Below, piece by piece: positions 17,767-26,512 of a DNA stretch of 64,000 bases (its first letter is position 1; each line of letters starts with the position of its first letter). The position numbers and the translations under genes were made by a program. Source of the DNA: Corallococcus macrosporus DSM 14697 (lineage in GTDB: Bacteria; Myxococcota; Myxococcia; Myxococcales; Myxococcaceae); contig NZ_CP022203.1 in the NCBI RefSeq assembly GCF_002305895.1, positions 6,792,001-6,856,000 on the forward strand, read 5' to 3'. Under the pieces are notes generated by a model. It was not told the DNA's origin and did no database searches. It saw only the letters and a list, made by a program, of their open reading frames with translations.

Positions 17767-18717
17767 ATGCCTGAAGGGTCCGCGTCACTCCAGCTCGCGG
17801 TTGGCGACCGGGTCGTCTATCCGAACCAGGGGGTCTGCCGCGTCTCCGCCATCGACGTGAAGGAAGTGGCGGGACAGAAGCTCACCTTCGTCACCATGCG
17901 CCGCGAAGAGGATGGCGCCGTCGTGATGGTGCCCGAGGGCAAGGTGCTCGCCATCGGCGTGCGCAAGGTGGCCTCCGCCGAGGACGTGGAGGCCATCTTC
18001 TCCTTCCTCCGCTCGGACAGCGACAAGGCCGACCTGGACTGGAAGCAGCGAGCGCGTACCAACCTGGACCGGATGACCCAGGGCGGCATCATGGGCCTGG
18101 CCGAGGTCGTCAAGGGGCTCCAGGTCCTCAGCGAGCTGCGCCCGCTGCCGACCAAGGAGCGCGAGCTCTACGACAACGCCCGCCACCTGCTGGTGACGGA
18201 AGTGGCCGCCGCGCTGGGCACCGCGGAGGTCAACGCCGAGGACGCCATCGACATCGTCCTGTTCCCGCCCGGCCGCGAGCGCCCCAAGCGCACCGCCGCC
18301 GAGTTCCAGCGCGAGGACGGCGACCTGGACCTGGAAGGCGACCTGCTGGGCCTGGACGGCGACCTGGACCTGCCCTCCGACGAGGAGCCCTCCGAGCCGT
18401 CCGAGGAGGAGTCCAGCGAGGAAGGCGAGGGCGAGGAGGCCGAGTCCTCCGAGGAAGCGGCCCCCAAGAAGCGCGGCCGTCCGCCCAAGGCGAAGGCGGC
18501 CCCCGCCGAGGGCGCCGAGCCCGCCGCGCCCAAGAAGCGTGGCCGCCCGCCCAAGCCCAAGCCGGAGCCCACGGCCGAGGGCGCCGAGCCGCCCGCGCCC
18601 AAGAAGCGCGGCCGTCCGCCCAAGCCCAAGCCGCCCGAGGCGGAAGGTGCCGCCCCCGCCGCGCCCAAGAAGCGCGGCCGTCCGCCCAAGGTCAACCCCC
18701 CCGAGGGTGAGAGCTGA
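17767..18717 (+). CDS. carD: Transcriptional regulator CarD (CarD/CdnL domain plus HMGA-like tail)
   Basis: 316 residues. Residues 1-160 form the CarD_CdnL_TRCF domain (VGDRVVYPNQGVCRVSAI; VPEGKVLAIGVRKV), which contacts RNA polymerase beta. Residues about 180-230 are highly acidic (DLDLEGDLLGLDGDLDL; EEPSEPSEEESSEEG). Residues about 235-312 hold four KKRGRPPK AT-hooks separated by Pro/Ala/Glu linkers, giving an HMGA-like DNA-binding tail. This architecture is that of Myxococcus xanthus CarD, which controls light-induced carotenogenesis and development together with ECF sigma factors. carG follows by 59 bp, as expected. Confidence 0.95.
   Translation: MPEGSASLQLAVGDRVVYPNQGVCRVSAIDVKEVAGQKLTFVTMRREEDGAVVMVPEGKVLAIGVRKVASAEDVEAIFSFLRSDSDKADLDWKQRARTNLDRMTQGGIMGLAEVVKGLQVLSELRPLPTKERELYDNARHLLVTEVAAALGTAEVNAEDAIDIVLFPPGRERPKRTAAEFQREDGDLDLEGDLLGLDGDLDLPSDEEPSEPSEEESSEEGEGEEAESSEEAAPKKRGRPPKAKAAPAEGAEPAAPKKRGRPPKPKPEPTAEGAEPPAPKKRGRPPKPKPPEAEGAAPAAPKKRGRPPKVNPPEGES
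18475..18699 (+). repeat. Four AT-hook coding repeats in carD
   Basis: Four near-identical copies of aagaagcgyggccgyccgcc (encoding KKRGRPP) start at about 18475, 18535, 18601 and 18667, spaced 60-66 bp by Pro/Ala/Glu-coding linkers. They build the HMGA-like DNA-binding tail of CarD and could allow copy-number change by recombination. Confidence 0.85.
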
Positions 18718-18776
18718 CAGCCCCATGGACCGACGGGCCCCCGCGCGGTGGGCCCTTTGCGCCGAGGTGACGCCCC

Positions 18777-19289
18777 GTGATTCGCGTCGTGACGCTGGAC
18801 CCCTTCGACGACAAGCAGCTCGCGAAGTTCAACCGCACGCTCTACACGGCGTTCGGCGTGGGCAGTGAGCACTCCGGCAGCGCGGAGGTGCCCGCGGGCA
18901 TGTCCGAGCCGCTGGATGCGGAGAAGCTCATTGACGAGGTGCAGGGCATCCGTTCCTACAAGGACGACAAGGTGCTCATCCTCACCACGCGCAAGCTGAA
19001 GGACCGCGAGCTTCCCAGCGGCGTGGCGCCCACCGCGGGCTTCGCGCGCCAGGGGAAGGACCGCGCCATCCTCACCCTCGCGCCCCACAAGGATTTGGAG
19101 AGCGCCTTCAAGGCCGTCTCCCGCCACGCGCTCCACCAGTTGGGCCACCTGTGGGAGCTGCACCACTGCCTGGATCCACGCTGCTCGATGTACCCGCCCT
19201 GGACGCCGTCCTTCGTCCAGGGTGAAGCCATCTTCTGCACCTTCTGCCGCGAAAAGAGCGAGCAGAAGATTCGCCTTGCGAAGTCCTAG
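18777..19289 (+). CDS. carG: CarG, zinc-binding partner of CarD (archaemetzincin-like, catalytic Glu replaced)
   Basis: 170 residues from GTG 18777. The C-terminal half carries the archaemetzincin-like zinc pattern: H120-Q121-x2-H124...H130-C131-x4-C136-x-M138...C154-x2-C157. Q121 stands where metallopeptidases have the catalytic Glu, so it should bind zinc without proteolysis, as described for M. xanthus CarG, which acts only in complex with CarD. Position directly after carD supports the call. Confidence 0.93.
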   Translation: MIRVVTLDPFDDKQLAKFNRTLYTAFGVGSEHSGSAEVPAGMSEPLDAEKLIDEVQGIRSYKDDKVLILTTRKLKDRELPSGVAPTAGFARQGKDRAILTLAPHKDLESAFKAVSRHALHQLGHLWELHHCLDPRCSMYPPWTPSFVQGEAIFCTFCREKSEQKIRLAKS

Positions 19290-20226
19290 CGTCAGGCGCG
19301 CGCTGCCCCTGCTGGAGCTGGGGGGCCTGCTCCTCGTCGCGCTCCTGTGCCTGCTCTTCCACCTGCGCCTGCCGGGCCGCCTCCCGTCCGAAGCGGACTA
19401 CCGCGCGGCGGCGGAGCGCCTCCAGACGGAAGGCCAGCCGGGAGACGCGGTGCTGCTCTTCCCCTGGTGGGCGGAGCGCGCCCGCGTCTTCGTCCCCGCC
19501 TCGCTGCCGGTGTACGGCTACCTGGGCTCGGACCGGGATGACCTGTCCGCGCACCCGCGCGTCTGGGTGCTGGGCCAGCCGGAGTTGCCCCGCTCCGACG
19601 AAGCGGGCTTCCTGGAGACCTTCCTCACCGGCCGCCGCGCGGTGGGCGCGACGTCGCGGCACGGCACGCTGACGCTGGCGCTCTACGAGAATGGCCGGCA
19701 CCGGCCCCGGCGCTTCACGGCCACGGACGCGTACGCGCGCGCCCGCGTGTACCTGGAGCAGCCGGACGGCACGCGCCGCGACTGCCCGTTCGACGGCAAG
19801 GCGCACCGCTGCCCCGGCCCCGCGCACCTGTACGTGGCGCCGGAGTGGCACGAAATCCTCTATGAGCCGCGGCGCTGCCTGTGGATGCACGCGCCGGGCG
19901 GCAAGCAGCGCCTGGTGGCGGAGCTGGACGGCGTGCCCGGCGGCGTGGGCCTGCGCCTGGAGGGCGGCATCATCTTCGAGCACGCCTTCCCCAAGGACGC
20001 GCGCTTCTCCACCACGCACCTGGGCGTGGATGACGCGGTGAGCGGCGCGCGGCTGGTGTCGCTGGCAATACCGCCGGGGCTGGAGGGCGTGCAGAAGGCG
20101 GAGGTCCGGCTCCCCGACGGCGCGCCGCACACGATGAAAATCTGGGTGCAGGCGGACAACGCGGACCGGCGGCAGGTGTGCCTGGACGTGCTGGGCGTGG
20201 AGCCCGAGGTGGGAGTGCGGGGATGA
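19276..20226 (+). CDS. Membrane-anchored protein of unknown function, coupled to a glycosyltransferase gene
   Basis: About 316 residues if started at TTG 19276 (overlapping the carG end by 14 bp); GTG 19222 is a longer in-frame alternative. One membrane helix near residues 12-30 (LELGGLLLVALLCLLFHLRL), then an extracytoplasmic part: an alpha/beta region (TEGQPGDAVLLFPWWAERARVF) similar in pattern to periplasmic ends of GT39-type proteins, followed by a Cys-containing beta-rich half. ATGA at 20223-20226 couples it to the PMT-type gene, so the two proteins probably work together on the same glycan. Family not recognised. Confidence 0.68.
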   Translation: MRSPSVRRALPLLELGGLLLVALLCLLFHLRLPGRLPSEADYRAAAERLQTEGQPGDAVLLFPWWAERARVFVPASLPVYGYLGSDRDDLSAHPRVWVLGQPELPRSDEAGFLETFLTGRRAVGATSRHGTLTLALYENGRHRPRRFTATDAYARARVYLEQPDGTRRDCPFDGKAHRCPGPAHLYVAPEWHEILYEPRRCLWMHAPGGKQRLVAELDGVPGGVGLRLEGGIIFEHAFPKDARFSTTHLGVDDAVSGARLVSLAIPPGLEGVQKAEVRLPDGAPHTMKIWVQADNADRRQVCLDVLGVEPEVGVRG

Positions 20227-22073
20227 TGCGAGGACGCGCCCCCACGCGCGACGAGAAGCGGCTGGCCTGGGCCCTGTGGGCGCTGGCCTTTGTGGCGCTG
20301 TGGCTGACGGAGTCCGCGGTGGGCTACACGCGCGACGAGAGCGTCTACTTCATCGCGGGCGAGCACTACGCGGGCTGGTTCCAGCAGTTGTTCCGCTCGC
20401 CGGCCCGGGCGCTGACGGACGCGGCCATCGTGCGCGGGTGGGACTACAACCACGAGCACCCGGTGCTGATGAAGACGCTGTTCGGCCTCAGCCACCTGCT
20501 CTTCCACACGGGGCTGGGGTGGATGCGCTCGGCCACGGCGTTCCGGCTCCCCGCCTTCGCCATGGCGGCGCTGATTCCCGCGCTCACCTTCCTGCTGGGC
20601 AGCGCCATGTACGGCCGCGTCGCGGGGCTGTTCGGCGCCCTGGCCTTCATGCTGGCGCCGCGGCAGTACTTCAACGCGGAGCTGGCGTGCTTCGACGTGC
20701 CCGTGGCCGCCATGTGGCTGCTCGTCGTTTACTGCTTCTGGCGCGCGCTGGAGGACGCGCGCTGGGGCCTGTGGTGCGGCGTGGCCTTCGGCCTGACGCT
20801 TGCCACCAAGCACAACGCGCTGTTCCTCCCCTTCGTGCTGACGCCGTTCGCGCTGTGGCGCGCCTGGAGCGAAAGCGAGGGCCAGCCGGAGGCCCGCGCC
20901 TGGCTGGGCCGCTTCGTGGGCGTGTTCGCCGCGGTGGCCGTGTTCTACGGCCTGCTGGTGCTGTCCTTGGGCGGCGGTGAGGGCTTCCAGCGGAAGTTCC
21001 TGCTGCTCAGTCCGCACACGCTGCTGTTCGCCGGGCTCGCCGTGGGCGGCGCCTGGGTGCTCAAGGGCGTGGACAAGGTGAGCGCGCCGGTGACGCGGGC
21101 GCTGGTGCCCATCGCCGCCATGGCCGTGTTGGGGCCGGTCATCTTCTACCTGCACTGGCCCTACCTCTGGCACCACCCGGTGGACCGCACCGCGTGGTAC
21201 CTGGCCTTCCACGCCAAGCACAACCACTACGCCTGGTTCTACCTGAACCAGCTCTTGCGCGAGCCGCCCTTCCCGCTCGCCTACGTCGTCGTGAAGACGG
21301 CGCTGACGGTGCCCACCAGCCTCTTCGTCCCCATGGTGACGGGCCTGTCGGCGCTGCTGGCGCGCGCGGTCCTGGGCGCCTTCGCGAAGACGCGCGCGTG
21401 GGTGGAGCGCCCGGTGACGATGACGGAGGCGCTGGTGGGGGTGAACGCGGTGGCGTCCATCCTCATCATCAGCCACCCGCAGGTGCCGCACTTCGGCGGG
21501 GTGAAGCACTGGTTCCCGTCCATGGTGTTCCTGGGCATCCTCGCGGGCGCCGCGGTGGCCCGGGGCTGCACCGCGCTGTGGGAGCGGCTCAAGGCGAAGT
21601 GGCCCTCACTGCCCCAGGTCGCGGTGGCCGCGCCGGTGCTCGCCGTGCTGCTGGCGCCCGCACTGGTGTACTCGGTGCGCGTGTTCCCCTACGGGACGGC
21701 GGCATACTCGGAGCTGGCCGGCGGACTGCCGGGCGCGGCCACGCTGGGCATGCAGCGCCAGTTCTGGTCCAGCCACGTGACGGGCGTGCTGCCGTGGATC
21801 AACGCGAACGCGAAGCAGGGCGCGCGCCTGTTCCTGCACGAGGTGCACGGCGGCTCGTTCCGCGACTACCAGCGCAACGGGATGCTGCGCGCGGACTTGC
21901 GCGCGGTGGGCAGCCCGGCGGACGCGGACATCGTCGCGTACCAGTACCACCAGGAGTTCCGCGAGCACGAGTTCCTCACGTGGCAGGCCTTCGGCACGCG
22001 CACGCCGGTGACGGGCCTCTACGTGGACGAGACGCCGCAAGTCGTCGTCTACGTGCGGCCGCAGGCGCGGTAG
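20223..22073 (+). CDS. Glycosyltransferase family 39 (PMT/ArnT-like) membrane protein
   Basis: 616 residues from ATG 20223, overlapping the preceding gene by 4 bp. Multiple membrane helices with the GT-C hallmark acidic motif in the first loop (YTRDESVYF near residue 37, including the Asp-Glu pair), NHEHPVLMKT, and APRQYFNAELACFDVPVAAMWL, typical of dolichyl/undecaprenyl-phosphate-sugar-dependent mannosyl- or arabinosyl-type transferases. The C-terminal 140 residues are soluble and likely periplasmic. Expected to transfer a sugar from a polyprenyl carrier in the inner membrane; acceptor unknown. Confidence 0.82.
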   Translation: MMRGRAPTRDEKRLAWALWALAFVALWLTESAVGYTRDESVYFIAGEHYAGWFQQLFRSPARALTDAAIVRGWDYNHEHPVLMKTLFGLSHLLFHTGLGWMRSATAFRLPAFAMAALIPALTFLLGSAMYGRVAGLFGALAFMLAPRQYFNAELACFDVPVAAMWLLVVYCFWRALEDARWGLWCGVAFGLTLATKHNALFLPFVLTPFALWRAWSESEGQPEARAWLGRFVGVFAAVAVFYGLLVLSLGGGEGFQRKFLLLSPHTLLFAGLAVGGAWVLKGVDKVSAPVTRALVPIAAMAVLGPVIFYLHWPYLWHHPVDRTAWYLAFHAKHNHYAWFYLNQLLREPPFPLAYVVVKTALTVPTSLFVPMVTGLSALLARAVLGAFAKTRAWVERPVTMTEALVGVNAVASILIISHPQVPHFGGVKHWFPSMVFLGILAGAAVARGCTALWERLKAKWPSLPQVAVAAPVLAVLLAPALVYSVRVFPYGTAAYSELAGGLPGAATLGMQRQFWSSHVTGVLPWINANAKQGARLFLHEVHGGSFRDYQRNGMLRADLRAVGSPADADIVAYQYHQEFREHEFLTWQAFGTRTPVTGLYVDETPQVVVYVRPQAR

Positions 22074-22116
22074 CCCTTCACGGGTCACCGCGCCCGCCGA
22101 GCCACGGACGCGGGGC

Positions 22117-22776
22117 TCAGGTATCGCCGCCGTTGCTCCCTGTCTTCTTGCCCAGGTTCATCAGGTGCGCGGCCCCGCGCAGGGTGTCCGGGTCACTGAA
22201 CAGCGCGGACTGCTCCTTCAGCTTGTTGTACTCGCTTTGCGTCACCTTGGGCCGGTCCCCGTCAATGCGCTGTTGGAAGAAGGGCTGGTCGGGGAAGTCC
22301 TTGTGGAAGAAGCGCTGGTCCACGTACTCGGCGCGCTGCGTGCCCGGGCGCATGGCGAACTTCGTGTCCACGATGACGTCCGGGTTGCCGGAGATGGCCT
22401 TGTCCGGCGGAATCATGGCCGTGTTCGCGCCATGGGACGCCGAGGCCAGGTTGTTGGGCGACTGCGTCTTCTTGCCGCCCTCGCCGTGGCCCATGCCGTG
22501 GAGGATTTCGTAGTCCGTTCGCGGCTCCGCCGTGCCGAGCTTCTGCTGGTACTTCGTGGAGCTGGTCTCCCCGCCCGTCATCTTCCCGAAGACCTTGGTG
22601 TGCTCGCCCTTGTCCCGGTCCGGCACCGAGGTCAGCACGCTCTGAGGCCCCAGTCCCTTGCTGTCGAGCGGGCCGGTGGCGAAGAGGCCCTTCTGATTGG
22701 ACGCCTGGCTCGCGTAGTGCGCCAGCATGTTCAGGTTGTCCAGGGGGCTGTCCTTCACCGTCCGGAGCGCCTCCAT
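22117..22776 (-). CDS. Uncharacterised protein, possible 5'-truncated effector/nuclease-like domain
   Basis: 219 residues from ATG 22776, without an obvious ribosome site. The coding pattern continues upstream in frame (PSNADLFKQSQAAGLQDTH) to about 22865 and then Pro/Gly-rich sequence until a stop at 22937-22939, with no other ATG, GTG or TTG. The gene therefore looks as if it lost its 5' end. Conserved-looking residues cluster in the middle: HGMGHGEGGKK followed by NNLASASHGANTAMIPPDKAI. This His/Asn-rich arrangement is reminiscent of small nuclease or toxin domains in polymorphic effectors, but I cannot assign a family. Convergent with the glycosyltransferase gene. Confidence 0.55.
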   Translation of the reverse strand: MEALRTVKDSPLDNLNMLAHYASQASNQKGLFATGPLDSKGLGPQSVLTSVPDRDKGEHTKVFGKMTGGETSSTKYQQKLGTAEPRTDYEILHGMGHGEGGKKTQSPNNLASASHGANTAMIPPDKAISGNPDVIVDTKFAMRPGTQRAEYVDQRFFHKDFPDQPFFQQRIDGDRPKVTQSEYNKLKEQSALFSDPDTLRGAAHLMNLGKKTGSNGGDT

Positions 22777-23209
22777 GTTGGCCGGGCGCGCCGCGTGCGT
22801 GTCCTGGAGTCCCGCCGCCTGGGATTGCTTGAAGAGGTCCGCGTTGGAAGGGCGTGGCCCCCCGTCGCCGCCGCGCGCTGGAGGTGGGACTGGCGAAGCT
22901 GGGCTGCTACGCCGTGCGATGAAGTTCCTCTACGGCTACGTCATCGCCGCCACCGGGACGAAGCGGAACGGGTGGATGGCCTACGACGCGCTCCAGGTGA
23001 GCTCCGGCTGCCCCTGAGCGGCCCCCGGGCGCACGCATCCACGCCCTGACGCCGTGCATGCGCGCGCCCGGCCGGTCGTGGTGTGCACTGGCGGTCGTTG
23101 CCCGTCACGCGAGGTGTCACGGACCAACGCCTGACCTCCCCTGGGAGCGAGGCTCCGAAGTAGGCTGGGGGCGGCAGGTGAAGGCTCTTCCACACCCCGG
23201 GAGGGACAC
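22777..23209. other. Region with broken reading frames between 22117 gene and the 23210 lipoprotein gene
   Basis: 433 bp holding the upstream, start-less extension of the minus-strand gene (to about 22865), the plus-strand remnant (22875-23017) and a non-coding stretch before the lipoprotein gene. No insertion-sequence end or tRNA was recognised at the junction near 22865-22875. Confidence 0.5.
22875..23017 (+). pseudogene. Possible 3' remnant of a gene (frame broken at 22919)
   Basis: Two plus-strand frames look coding and meet at CGATGA: one reads ALEVGLAKLGCYAVR and stops at 22920-22922; the other begins at ATG 22919 and reads MKFLYGYVIAATG, then TKRNGWMAYDALQVSSGCP, stopping at 23015-23017. 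Together they resemble the C-terminal end of a protein with one frameshift, lacking a 5' part. Alternatively the second frame is a 32-residue overlapping gene. It directly abuts the truncated-looking minus-strand gene. Confidence 0.35.
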
Positions 23210-23782
23210 ATGAGGCGCTGGACTGGGTTGTTGGCGGTGGCCGCGCTGTGTGGCGCGGCTTGTGACGGGAAGAAGTCGACGGACAGGCCCACGCGGGCGC
23301 AGCTTCGGAAGACGGGGGCGGCCACGGTGGAGGTCATCCCCTCCGACGGCCAGCTCCCCTACTGCATGCTGTACACGGTGTCCGAGAAGGGCGTCATCCG
23401 GCAGCTCACGCTGACGCGGGAGAACCGCTCCATCCGCTGTGACGCGAACAAGCCCGTGGCGCACACGAGCTTCCGCATCCCGGTGCAGGAGGGGAAGGTC
23501 CGCCTGTACATCTTCTTCTCCGACGACCGCATCCCCGCGGGCCCGGTGGCCCAGCAGCTCTACGAGCTGCGAGGCCAGGAGCGCATCAACGCCATGGACC
23601 TGCGCCTGCCCGGCCGCGTGTTCGTGGAGACGCTGGAGTTCACCCCCGAGGAAGGCGGCACGGCCGTCACCGGCACCGTGGTGGGCGCGGGAGGAGAACC
23701 CGCGCCCGAGGGCACCGGCGTCCCGGTGCTGTCGGATGGCGGCACCGAGGGCGGCTTGGGCGCCATGGACGAAGCGCCCTGA
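23210..23782 (+). CDS. Lipoprotein of unknown function
   Basis: 190 residues from ATG 23210, preceded by GGGAGGG. The signal peptide MRRWTGLLAVAALCGAAC ends in a lipobox with acylatable C18. The mature part has a beta-rich core (ATVEVIPSDGQLPYCMLYTV; GKVRLYIFFSDDRIPAGPVA) with two further cysteines and an acidic, Gly/Pro-rich tail. No family recognised. Probably anchored to the outer membrane. Confidence 0.82.
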   Translation: MRRWTGLLAVAALCGAACDGKKSTDRPTRAQLRKTGAATVEVIPSDGQLPYCMLYTVSEKGVIRQLTLTRENRSIRCDANKPVAHTSFRIPVQEGKVRLYIFFSDDRIPAGPVAQQLYELRGQERINAMDLRLPGRVFVETLEFTPEEGGTAVTGTVVGAGGEPAPEGTGVPVLSDGGTEGGLGAMDEAP

Positions 23783-23840
23783 GTCCTGACGTGGCGCGCC
23801 GGGGGACACCCCTCCCCCGGTCCGCGCCAGCGGCGGCGGC

Positions 23841-25049
23841 TCAGTAGGCCTCGCGCGCCATGGCCAGCAGGTCCGCCTGGGACACCTTTCGCGGGTTGCC
23901 CTGGTGCGAGGCGTCCTGGAAGGCCTTCTCGGCGATGCGCTCCAGGTCCTTCTCCTGCACGCCCACGTCGCGCAACCGCGAGGGGATGCCCACCGCCGCG
24001 TTGAGCTTGCGCACCCGGTCAATGGCGTTGCCCGCGAGCACCTCCTCGCGCGCGAGCGACGTGTCCCCCAGCGCCACCGCGACGCGGGCCAGCCGGGCCG
24101 TGCAGACGGCGCGGTTGAACTCCATCACCACCGGCAGGACGATGGCGTTGGCCAGGCCATGGTGCACGTTGGACACGGGCGTGAGCGCGTGGGCCAGCGC
24201 GTGGCAGGCGCCCAGGCCCTTCTGGAAGGCCATGGCGCCCTCCATGGCCGCCACCATCATGTCCGTGCGCGCGGCCAGGTCCTTGCCGTCCCGCACCGCC
24301 GTCTCCAGCGAGCGGCCCACGCGGTGGATGCCGTCGATGGCCACCGCGTCCGCCAGCGGGTGGAAGCCGTTGGCCAGGTAGGCCTCCAGGCAGTGGGTGA
24401 AGGCGTCCATGCCCGTGGCCGCCGTGACACCCGGGGGCAGCCCCAGCGTCAGCTCCGGGTCGCAGATGGCGGCGCGCGGCAGCAGGTGCGGGCTGAAGAT
24501 GACCGTCTTGCGGCCGGTGTCCTCCAGCGTCACCACCCCGGAGCGGCCCACCTCGGAGCCGGTTCCCGCGGTGGTGGGAATGGCGATGAGCGGCGGCAAG
24601 TCGTCCCGCACGTACTGGTCCCCGCCCTTCGCGTCGTCGTAGCGGCTGAGCGGCGGCTCGTGCGTGGTGAGGAGCTGGATGAGCTTGCCCGCGTCCAGGG
24701 CGCTGCCTCCACCCAGCGCGACGATGCCGTCGCAGGCGTGGCTCCGGTACGCCTCCAGGCCGGCGAAGACGTCGCGCTCGGTGGGGTTGGGCTCCACGCG
24801 GTCGAAGACCTCGCACGCAAGGCCCGCCGTCTTGAGCACGTCCACCACGCGCGCGGCCAGCCCCGCCTTCACCACGCCCGCGTCCGTCACCAGCAGCGGA
24901 CGCTGGACGCCCAGACGCTGGGCCTGCGCGGGCAGGCGCAGCAGCGCGCCAGCGCCGAAGACGATGCGCGTGGGCCACGCCATCTCGGTGACGCGCGGCT
25001 CGGAGGGAAGGTCGAACGGCTTCATGACGGCTGTCTCTTTCGCGCTCAT
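23841..25049 (-). CDS. Iron-containing alcohol dehydrogenase family protein
   Basis: 402 residues from ATG 25049, which overlaps the glutamine synthetase-like stop as ATGA (a start at 25025, 8 codons later, is possible). Family III Fe-ADH features: N-terminal nucleotide-binding half with GIVALGGGSALDAGKLI (GGGS) and IPTTAGTGSEVGRSGV; C-terminal helical half with metal ligands in CDPELTLGLPP...TGMDAFTHCLEAY, GACHALAHALTPVSNVHHGLANA. Converts an alcohol to an aldehyde or the reverse with NAD(P). Its coupling to a glutamine synthetase-like gene suggests a gamma-glutamylated amino alcohol or aldehyde as substrate (inference). Confidence 0.9.
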   Translation of the reverse strand: MSAKETAVMKPFDLPSEPRVTEMAWPTRIVFGAGALLRLPAQAQRLGVQRPLLVTDAGVVKAGLAARVVDVLKTAGLACEVFDRVEPNPTERDVFAGLEAYRSHACDGIVALGGGSALDAGKLIQLLTTHEPPLSRYDDAKGGDQYVRDDLPPLIAIPTTAGTGSEVGRSGVVTLEDTGRKTVIFSPHLLPRAAICDPELTLGLPPGVTAATGMDAFTHCLEAYLANGFHPLADAVAIDGIHRVGRSLETAVRDGKDLAARTDMMVAAMEGAMAFQKGLGACHALAHALTPVSNVHHGLANAIVLPVVMEFNRAVCTARLARVAVALGDTSLAREEVLAGNAIDRVRKLNAAVGIPSRLRDVGVQEKDLERIAEKAFQDASHQGNPRKVSQADLLAMAREAY

Positions 25050-26512
25050 CAGATGAGCTCCAGGTAACGCTCCAGCTCCCAGTTGGTGACGGCGCGCTCG
25101 TACTGACGCACCTCCCACTCGCGCGTGCGCACGAAGTGGTCCACGAAGCCGTCGCCCAGCAGCTCCCGCGCGCGCGCGCTGTCCTTCAGCAGCGCCACCG
25201 CGTCCTTGAGGCTGCGGGGCAGGGGCCGCGCGTCGTTCCTCGCGTAGGCGTTGGCCTCGCAGGGCTCGGGGGGCTCGACTTCATTCTCGATGCCCCACAG
25301 GCCCGCGGCCAGGCTGGCCGCCATGCCGATGTACGCGTTCATGTCCGCGCCGAGCTGCCGGTACTCCAGGCGCATCGCCTTGGCGTTCTCCCCGATGACG
25401 CGGATGGCGGTGGTGCGGTTCTCCCTCCCCCACGTCACCGTGGTGGGCGCCCAGGTGTTCTCCACGCTGCGCTTGTAGCTGTTGATGGTGGGCCAGTAGA
25501 GCGCGGTGAGCTCCGGCATCAGCGCCACCTGCCCGCCGATGTAGTGGCGCAGCCGTCTGCTCATGCCGTGGGGCGCCTTCGCGTCGTGGAAGAGGTTGCG
25601 CTCCCCCTCCAGGTTCCACAGCGACTGGTGCACGTGGCCGGAGCACCCCGGCAGCTTCGCGTGCACCTTCGCCATGAAGCACGCGGTGACGCCGTGGCGG
25701 GCGCAGATCTCCTTCACCACCGTCTTGAAGAGCGCGGCCTTGTCCGCCGACTTCTCGATGTCGTCGTAGCGGATGGCCGCCTCGAAGACGCCCGGCCCTG
25801 TCTCCGTGTGGAAGCCCTCGATGCCCAGGCCGAAGTCGTTGCACCCGTCGATGAGCGCGTGCACCAGCGGCGCGTTGAGCGAGGTGCGCAGCCACGAGTA
25901 GCCGAACATGCCCGGCGTCAGCGGCGTCAGGTCCTGGTAGCCCTTGTCCTTCAGGCTCTGCGGCTGCTCCTTGAAGATGAAGAACTCGTACTCGGCGCCG
26001 AAGCGCGGCAGGTAGCCCAGCGAGCGCGCGCGGGCGGCCACCTTCTGGAGGAGCTGCCGGGGGCTCGCCTCGAAGGGCGTGCCGTCGGGGCTCACGAAGT
26101 CGAGCAGGAACGCCGCCGTGTCCGGCTCCCAGGGGATGACGCGGCCGGTGGACAGGTCCACCTTCGCGTGGGTATCCGGGTAGCCGGTGTGCCAGCCCGT
26201 CACCTCGGTGTTGTCGAGCAGGTCATCGCTCAAGTCCCAGCCGAAGACGACGTCGCAGAAGCCCAGGCCGCCCTTGGCGGCGCTGAGGAACTTCTCCACG
26301 GAGATGTACTTGCCGCGCCAGACGCCGTCGACGTCCACCGCGCCCACCTTCACCTTCCGGATGCCCTTCTCGTCCAGCCACCGCCGCAGGGTGTCCACAT
26401 TGGTGGCGTCCCGGGCGGCCGGTCCCCGCGCGGGCGCGCCCGGCGACTTGCCGCGCGCACGCCGCGCCATGGCGGGATGGGTGAGGACCTTCGCCTTCGG
26501 TCGGTTCGGCAT
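25049..26512 (-). CDS. Glutamine synthetase family protein (gamma-glutamylamine synthetase-like)
   Basis: 487 residues with an Arg/Lys-rich N-terminal extension of about 35 residues. The beta-grasp part (VKVGAVDVDGVWRGKYIS) lacks features of assimilatory GlnA, and the catalytic part has GAEYEFFIFKE (metal Glu), GFHTETGPGVFEAAIRY, the ATP/ammonia-site motif PGCSGHVHQSLW and WGRENRTTAIRV. It resembles the PuuA/GlnA-like group that gamma-glutamylates amines such as putrescine or ethanolamine, not central nitrogen assimilation. It overlaps the Fe-ADH gene by ATGA and is divergent from a class I amidotransferase, which could hydrolyse the gamma-glutamyl product. Substrate not predictable. Confidence 0.88.
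   Translation of the reverse strand: MPNRPKAKVLTHPAMARRARGKSPGAPARGPAARDATNVDTLRRWLDEKGIRKVKVGAVDVDGVWRGKYISVEKFLSAAKGGLGFCDVVFGWDLSDDLLDNTEVTGWHTGYPDTHAKVDLSTGRVIPWEPDTAAFLLDFVSPDGTPFEASPRQLLQKVAARARSLGYLPRFGAEYEFFIFKEQPQSLKDKGYQDLTPLTPGMFGYSWLRTSLNAPLVHALIDGCNDFGLGIEGFHTETGPGVFEAAIRYDDIEKSADKAALFKTVVKEICARHGVTACFMAKVHAKLPGCSGHVHQSLWNLEGERNLFHDAKAPHGMSRRLRHYIGGQVALMPELTALYWPTINSYKRSVENTWAPTTVTWGRENRTTAIRVIGENAKAMRLEYRQLGADMNAYIGMAASLAAGLWGIENEVEPPEPCEANAYARNDARPLPRSLKDAVALLKDSARARELLGDGFVDHFVRTREWEVRQYERAVTNWELERYLELI

Noticed and set aside
18539-18868. Overlapping plus-frame open reading frame across the carD end and carG start
   Set aside because: Product is Arg/Pro/Ser repeat shadow of the AT-hook region.
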